A stretch of DNA of 64,000 nucleotides. Origin: Micromonospora saelicesensis. Lineage in GTDB: Bacteria > Actinomycetota > Actinomycetes > Mycobacteriales > Micromonosporaceae. Where the stretch lies: positions 310,001 through 374,000 of the forward strand of contig NZ_FMCR01000003.1 of the NCBI RefSeq assembly GCF_900091575.1, written 5' to 3'. The number at the start of each line of letters is the position of its first letter. Positions within the stretch are counted from its first letter, which is position 1. A model generated the notes under the pieces. It saw nothing but the letters and a program-made list of their open reading frames with translations, was not told the DNA's origin and did not search any database. Of this stretch, positions 59,552 through 64,000 are shown piece after piece. The translations under genes and the position numbers were made by a program.

Positions 59552-60545
59552 TACCCGGATCGTGCCGGAGACCCGGCTGATGGCCGACGAGGAGCTGTCC
59601 GCCGACGACGCCTGGCACACACTGCGCGGGCAGGGTGGCTGGCACCTGCTGCGGGACGCGTTCATCCGGTTCCGCTACGGCGACGGGTTCAGCCACTCCC
59701 GGGCCTTCGCGCTGCAACTCTGCCTCGCCGTGGTGCCCTTCCTGATCGCCCTCACCGGCCTGATCAGCGAGCTGGGCGTCGAGGAGGGCGGCCAGGTGGT
59801 CGCCGACACCGTCCTGGCGCTCACCCCCGGCCAGAGCTCGCAGATGGTCTCCGAGCTGCTCGGCGAGGGCGAACGCGTCGAGGACGCCGGGGAGCTGGCG
59901 CTCACCCTCGGTCTGCTCACCGGCCTGTTCGCGCTCACCACCACGATGGCCCAGATCGAGCGGGGCGCCAACCGCATCTACGGCGTCGAGCGGGACCGCC
60001 CGGCGCTGCGCAAGTACCTGCGGGCCGCCGTGCTGGCCGTCACCGCCGGCCTGCCCGCGCTCGCCGGCTTCCTGATCCTGGTCGGCGGCGGCGCGATGGG
60101 CGACTCGGTCCGCGAACACTACGAGTGGGGCGAACTCGCCAACGGGATCTGGGACGTGATCCGGTTCCCGCTGAGCCTCGCGCTGACCGTCGTCGCCGTC
60201 GCCGTGCTGTTCCGACACGCGCCGCGCCGCAACCAGCCCGGCCTGTCCTGGCTGCTGTTCGGCGCCGGCATCGCCACCGCGCTGTGGTGGCTGGCCAGCC
60301 TGCTGCTCGCCGCGTACGTGCGGTTCAGTGACGGTTTCGGGCAGACCTACGGCGCCCTGACCGGCATGATGGCGCTGCTGCTCTGGGCCAACCTGACCGG
60401 GATGGCGCTCTTCGGCGGGCTGTCCTTCGCCGCCCAGTTGGAGGCGCTGCGCATCGGTGTGCAGGAGCCCGCCCAACCGGATCTGTGGGAGCCCGACCCG
60501 GACCGCGCCGAGCTGTACGACACCGGGGACATGTCGGCGCTCTAG
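59544..60545 (+). CDS. YihY/BrkB-family membrane protein
   Basis: 333 residues with about six membrane helices and the BrkB family pattern (LALQLCLAVVPFLIALTGL, FALTTTMAQIERGANRIYGVERDRP, LLLWANLTGMALFGG). The function is unknown; the family appears in membrane/lipid contexts. GTG start overlapping the previous stop by 8 nt; ribosome site GAGGAAG. Confidence 0.92.
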   Translation: MSSTRIVPETRLMADEELSADDAWHTLRGQGGWHLLRDAFIRFRYGDGFSHSRAFALQLCLAVVPFLIALTGLISELGVEEGGQVVADTVLALTPGQSSQMVSELLGEGERVEDAGELALTLGLLTGLFALTTTMAQIERGANRIYGVERDRPALRKYLRAAVLAVTAGLPALAGFLILVGGGAMGDSVREHYEWGELANGIWDVIRFPLSLALTVVAVAVLFRHAPRRNQPGLSWLLFGAGIATALWWLASLLLAAYVRFSDGFGQTYGALTGMMALLLWANLTGMALFGGLSFAAQLEALRIGVQEPAQPDLWEPDPDRAELYDTGDMSAL

Positions 60546-60615
60546 CGGCACCGGCGTGTACGACGGACGCGGATCGGGTAAAGCGCCTCGCCAGAGGCGA
60601 CAAGGGAGGTGCGGA

Positions 60616-62106
60616 GTGACCGCGGTCAAAGAGGTGGCTCGCCGTCCGATCGGTCATTTCGCCGAGCGGAGCATTGCCGGTCTGGTGGCCGTCACCGGTG
60701 CCGGGGTGGCCTTCGGGCTGCTGTTGTTGCTCGTCCGGGTGCAGTGGAGCCCGTTGCAGGATGTCGACCACGGGCTCGCCGAGTGGTTCAACGGGCTCGT
60801 CGCCCCGCACCACGCGCTGGTCACCGTGCTCCAGGCGGTGACGGACCTGGGCGGTCGGCCGATCCTCATCTGGCTGGTCACCATCGCCGTGGTCGGGCTG
60901 CTGATCCGGCGGCAGCCCCGACTCGCCGTCTACCTGATCATCACGGGGGTCGGTGGCCTGATCCTCGACCCGTCACTGAAGACGCTTGTCGGCCGGCTCC
61001 GCCCGGTCGTGGACGTGCCGATCGCCAGCGCGCCCGGCAACAGCTTCCCGAGCGGGCACGCCCTCGGCTCGTTCGTCGCGTACGGAGCGCTGCTGCTGGT
61101 GTTCCTGCCGGCGATGGCGCCCCGCTGGCGCAAGCCGGCCATCGTCGGGGTCGGTGTGCTGGTGGTACTGGTCGGGCTGACCCGGATCGCGCTGGGCGTG
61201 CACTTCGTCTCCGACGTGCTGGCCGCCTGGCTGCTCGGGGCCGCCTGGCTGGGCGTCACCGCGTACGCCTTCCGACTGTGGCGGCGGGAGCGGGGGCGGC
61301 CGGTGCCTCCGCTGACCGAGGGCCTGGAGCCGGAGGCGGGGCACGACATCGCCCCCGCCCCGGCCGAGGAACACGTGCTGGCCCACCCCCGCTCGGCGGT
61401 GGCCGAGCTGCTGGTCGGCTGGGTGATCGTGTTCGGAGCGCTGTACGCCTTCGGCACCTACGTCAGCTACCACGCCAAGGGCACCTTCTTCGACACCCTC
61501 GACACCAAGGTGCCGCAGTGGTTCGCCGAGCGGCACACCGAGGTGTTGACCAACGTCAGTTGGTGGTGGAGCAAGTTCGGTGACACCCATGCCATCCTGC
61601 TGATCTCGCTGGTGTTCTGCCCGCTGGTGCTGGCGGTGTGGCGGCGCTGGCGCCCGGTGCTCTTCGTGGCGCTGGCGATGGTGGGGGAGTTGACCCTCTT
61701 CCTCGCGTCGGCCCGTGCGGTCGACCGGCCGCGTCCGCCGGTGGAGAACCTGGACGGGCAGATGCCCACCTCGTCGTTCCCGTCCGGGCACATCGCGGCC
61801 ACGATCTGCGTCTGGCTGGCCATCACCCTCGTCGTCTTCCCGCGTACCGACCGGTGGTGGCGTTGGATCTTCGTGGCGCTGGCCGTGCTCATGCCGGTCG
61901 GGGTGGCCACCTCCCGGATGTACCGGGGGATGCACCACCCGACCGACTTCATGGGCGCGATCCTGCTCTCCGCGCTCTGGATCGGTTTGCTCTACCTGGT
62001 GATCCGACCGAACGAGGACCTGAAGGAAGGCAACCGACCGGCCATCGAGTCGGAGGACGTGGACACCCTCGACGACGAGCTGGCGCGGGCCGGCCGAGCC
62101 GACTAG
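60616..62106 (+). CDS. Tandem PAP2 phosphatase
   Basis: 496 residues with two complete PAP2 units. Unit 1: KTLVGRLRP, SFPSGHALGSF and TRIALGVHFVSD. Unit 2: RAVDRPRP (motif 1, Lys replaced), SSFPSGHIAAT and SRMYRGMHHPTD. Membrane helices surround each. Active phosphatase signature motifs are intact in unit 1 and mostly in unit 2. Likely phosphatidate/lipid-phosphate phosphatase acting with the neighbouring kinase family gene. GGGAGG, 7 nt before the GTG at 60616, fixes the start. Confidence 0.93.
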   Translation: MTAVKEVARRPIGHFAERSIAGLVAVTGAGVAFGLLLLLVRVQWSPLQDVDHGLAEWFNGLVAPHHALVTVLQAVTDLGGRPILIWLVTIAVVGLLIRRQPRLAVYLIITGVGGLILDPSLKTLVGRLRPVVDVPIASAPGNSFPSGHALGSFVAYGALLLVFLPAMAPRWRKPAIVGVGVLVVLVGLTRIALGVHFVSDVLAAWLLGAAWLGVTAYAFRLWRRERGRPVPPLTEGLEPEAGHDIAPAPAEEHVLAHPRSAVAELLVGWVIVFGALYAFGTYVSYHAKGTFFDTLDTKVPQWFAERHTEVLTNVSWWWSKFGDTHAILLISLVFCPLVLAVWRRWRPVLFVALAMVGELTLFLASARAVDRPRPPVENLDGQMPTSSFPSGHIAATICVWLAITLVVFPRTDRWWRWIFVALAVLMPVGVATSRMYRGMHHPTDFMGAILLSALWIGLLYLVIRPNEDLKEGNRPAIESEDVDTLDDELARAGRAD

Positions 62107-62117
62107 GCGCCGCCGTC

Positions 62118-62927
62118 GTGCTGCGGGTGATGACCTGGAACATCCGCACCGGCGGCCGGGATCGTGGCGGCCTCGACCGGCTGGATCAGGTGGTCCAGGT
62201 CGTCGACGAGCAGGCACCGGACGTGCTGGCCCTGCAGGAGTTGCGCGGCTTCGACCGGGACGGGCTGATGGCCGCCATGGCGGGCCGGGTGGGGATGACG
62301 CCCCACCTGGCCCGGTCCTGCTTCGGGCAGCCGGTGGCCGTGCTGGTCCGGCCGCCGTACCGGGTCGTCGACGCGGGGTCGGTGCGTCGCCCGTTCCACC
62401 ACGCCGCCGCCCGCGTCGTGGTGGCCACGTCCGCCGGCCCGTTCACCGTGCTCGGCACCCACCTCTACCCGTACTCCGGGGGCCGGCGGCGGATGGAGGT
62501 CGACTGGTTGGTCGCCGCGATGCGCCGCGACCGGGGGCAGCTGACACTGGTCACCGGTGATCTCAACTCGCTCGACCCGACCGTCGACCACACGGCCCGG
62601 CTGGCCGGCATGCCCACCCTCTACCGGCGGCGGCACCTGCGTCGCTGCGGCGGCGCCGTGGACACCCGCGCGATCGCCCGGCTGCTCGCGGCCGGCCTGG
62701 TCGACCTCTGGCCGTCGGGCAACATCGACGCGCCGGAGGCCGCCGGCCACACCGTGCCCACCCGGCTCGGCGGGGCCGAGTTCGCCGGGATGCGGTTGGA
62801 CTACCTGCTCGGCAGTCCGGCGGTGGCGCAACGCGTGCACGACTGTCGGGTGATCCGCGACGGCGCGGCGGCCACCGCCTCCGACCACTATCCGCTGCTC
62901 GCCACGCTGGAGCTGTCTCCCGGCTGA
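62118..62927 (+). CDS. Endonuclease/exonuclease/phosphatase (EEP) family hydrolase
   Basis: 269 residues with the EEP fold: RVMTWNIRTGG at the N-terminus, VLALQELRGFD (metal Glu), TLVTGDLNSL and a C-terminal TASDHYPLLA with the catalytic His-Asp-type pair. Could be a phosphodiesterase for nucleic acid, inositol-phosphate or lipid. GTG start at 62118, 11 nt after the PAP2 stop; ATG at 62130 is an alternative. Confidence 0.88.
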   Translation: MLRVMTWNIRTGGRDRGGLDRLDQVVQVVDEQAPDVLALQELRGFDRDGLMAAMAGRVGMTPHLARSCFGQPVAVLVRPPYRVVDAGSVRRPFHHAAARVVVATSAGPFTVLGTHLYPYSGGRRRMEVDWLVAAMRRDRGQLTLVTGDLNSLDPTVDHTARLAGMPTLYRRRHLRRCGGAVDTRAIARLLAAGLVDLWPSGNIDAPEAAGHTVPTRLGGAEFAGMRLDYLLGSPAVAQRVHDCRVIRDGAAATASDHYPLLATLELSPG

Positions 62928-62992
62928 CGCCGCCGTCGGCTCGCGCGGCCGGTGCCACCCGGGGCGTGGCGCGGGCCGATTACCGTGCCACC

Positions 62993-63820
62993 GTGACCGA
63001 CCGCCGTACCCTCCGCTCGCCGCTGCCCGGTCCGCCGAACGATCACCGGGCCGCGCTGGCGAGGATTCGTCCGGCCGCCGACCCGTCGGTCTCGGGCAGG
63101 GCGCAGCCGGCCGCCGTCGCGCCTCCGCTCGTCGCGGCCGTCGCGCGTGGTGTGGCGCTGGTCGTGGTGTTGCCGGTACGCCTGCTCTGGGAGCTGATCG
63201 TGGCTGCCGGCCGACTGCTGCACCGGTACCTGCTCCGCCCGGCGGGCCGGTTCCTGCGTCGCTGGCTGCTGGCCCCACTGGCCTGGCTGCTGCACCGGCT
63301 GGTCTGGCTTCCGCTGGTCTGGTGCGCCCGGCACCTGCTGTGGCTCCCGCTGGTGTGGGTCGTCCGCACGCTGATCTGGCCCGCGCTGGTCTGGTTGACC
63401 CGTCATGGGCTGCGTCCGGCCCTCGTGGTCCTGGGGCGCGTGCTGGTCTGGCTCGCCAGGTACCTGGTCCTGTGGCCGCTGCGATGGTTGGGCGCGGTGC
63501 TCACGCCCGCCGGTCGGCTGGTCGTCGCCGCGGTGGTCGGTGCGTGGCGGACGGCCGGCCGGGTGCTGCGCCTGCTCCACCGACTGCTGCTGCGCCCGCT
63601 CGGGCGAGGGTTGCGCTGGCTGTGGCGGCACACCGTACGCCCGCTGCTGTCCGGAGTCCGGTGGATCTGGTCGGTGACGGTCGTGCCGGTGGCGCGGGGC
63701 CTCAGGGCGGTGTGGCGGGCCACCGTCGCCCCCACGGCCAGATGGGCCCGCCGTTCGGTGCTCGACCCGGGCCGGCTGGCCGTCCGGGAGATGCTCAGCG
63801 CCCTGGGCCTGCGCCGTTGA
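62993..63820 (+). CDS. Trp/Arg-rich repeat protein of unknown function
   Basis: 275 residues; I recognise no family. After a polar 55-residue N-terminus the protein is an unbroken series of short amphipathic hydrophobic/Arg segments punctuated by prolines: twelve-residue spacing in the middle (LLAP, VWLP, LWLP) and three fifteen-residue units at the end with the pattern G[LV]RxxWxxTVxP. It is rich in W, R and L. It probably lies flat on, or inserts into, the membrane. TACCGT lies 6 nt before the GTG, a leaderless-type promoter. Confidence 0.75.
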   Translation: MTDRRTLRSPLPGPPNDHRAALARIRPAADPSVSGRAQPAAVAPPLVAAVARGVALVVVLPVRLLWELIVAAGRLLHRYLLRPAGRFLRRWLLAPLAWLLHRLVWLPLVWCARHLLWLPLVWVVRTLIWPALVWLTRHGLRPALVVLGRVLVWLARYLVLWPLRWLGAVLTPAGRLVVAAVVGAWRTAGRVLRLLHRLLLRPLGRGLRWLWRHTVRPLLSGVRWIWSVTVVPVARGLRAVWRATVAPTARWARRSVLDPGRLAVREMLSALGLRR

Positions 63821-63832
63821 GACGTACGGGGC

Positions 63833-63952
63833 CTAGAGCACCAGATTCAGCAGGACGGTCAGCACCACCGACGCCACGATCGAGAAAAGGATCATCAGGA
63901 GGCAGCCGAGGCCCCCGCCGAGCGGGCGGATCTCCGTGTTGCCGAAGCGCAT
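63833..63952 (-). CDS. 39-residue single-pass membrane protein
   Basis: MRFGNTEIRPLGGGLG and then a membrane helix (LLMILFSIVASVVLTVLLNLVL). It ends in a TAG 12 nt from the stop of the converging repeat protein. ATG at 63952, with ACAGGTG 5-6 nt upstream as a weak ribosome site; a GTG at 63961 would add three residues. No family recognised, but start, composition and stop look genuine. Confidence 0.65.
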   Translation of the reverse strand: MRFGNTEIRPLGGGLGCLLMILFSIVASVVLTVLLNLVL

Positions 63953-64000
63953 GATGTTCACCTGTCCGTGAGTGCGGGATGAGGGGCGAGCAGGTGCCGG

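Overview
The window is high-GC actinobacterial chromosome (64 kb, very GC-rich third codon positions, frequent GTG starts, 1- to 8-nt start/stop overlaps, leaderless-type promoters). The gene set points to Micromonosporaceae, most likely Micromonospora: an ACT-GNAT acetyltransferase, a bioB-bsaP pair, a CelR-type cellulase regulator, a DevR/DevS pair with Acg-type nitroreductases, and a DUF6458 protein. I see no prophage, complete insertion sequence, CRISPR array or large biosynthetic cluster. The assignment is inference, because no marker gene such as rRNA is present.

Layout. 1-2.9 kb: end of a sugar ABC importer, a GH1 beta-glucosidase and a CelR-like LacI repressor; a matching CelR/CebR-type operator lies at 9.75 kb before a multidomain GH9 cellulase (9.9-12.8 kb). 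3.0-5.3 kb: acyl-CoA dehydrogenase plus an APH-like kinase. 5.5-7.4 kb: two ACT-domain paralogues, the second fused to a GNAT acetyltransferase. 7.4-9.4 kb: VOC protein and aldehyde dehydrogenase. 12.9-17.2 kb: DUF488, GNAT, and a biotin locus with bioB-bsaP diverging from bioF-bioD; bioA is not in the window. 17.2-21.2 kb: histidine kinase/response regulator and an ABC-2 exporter, with a shared palindrome at both promoters. 21.3-24.0 kb: polysaccharide deacetylase, P450 and methyltransferase. 24.2-29.5 kb: surface protein, M36 metallopeptidase, TIGR03086-type protein and TetR.

29.9-34.1 kb holds two tRNA arrays (Gly-Cys-Val and Gly-Val) around a winged-helix protein, a GNAT, a TetR/quinone-oxidoreductase pair and DUF6458. 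34.1-41.7 kb is one operon of two ATPases and two giant FtsX-type permeases. 42.0-42.9 kb is an NAD-dependent epimerase-like gene.

43-54.4 kb is a hypoxia/dormancy island: two Acg-type nitroreductases, DevR and DevS (heme-ligand His and DNA-contact residues conserved), a P-type ATPase fused to a hemerythrin-like domain, phosphoketolase and two universal stress proteins. A 14-bp DevR-like palindrome, GGGCCGNNNGTCCC, occurs four times at promoter positions here. This is the most coherent system in the window.

54.5-57.5 kb is a PadR-controlled ABC exporter. 57.6-58.5 kb is a small HTH gene with a Clp-N protein, under a promoter carrying two identical palindromes. 58.5-63.9 kb is a lipid/envelope group: DAG-kinase-family protein, BrkB/YihY membrane protein, tandem PAP2 phosphatase, EEP hydrolase, a Trp/Arg-rich repeat protein and a 39-residue membrane protein.
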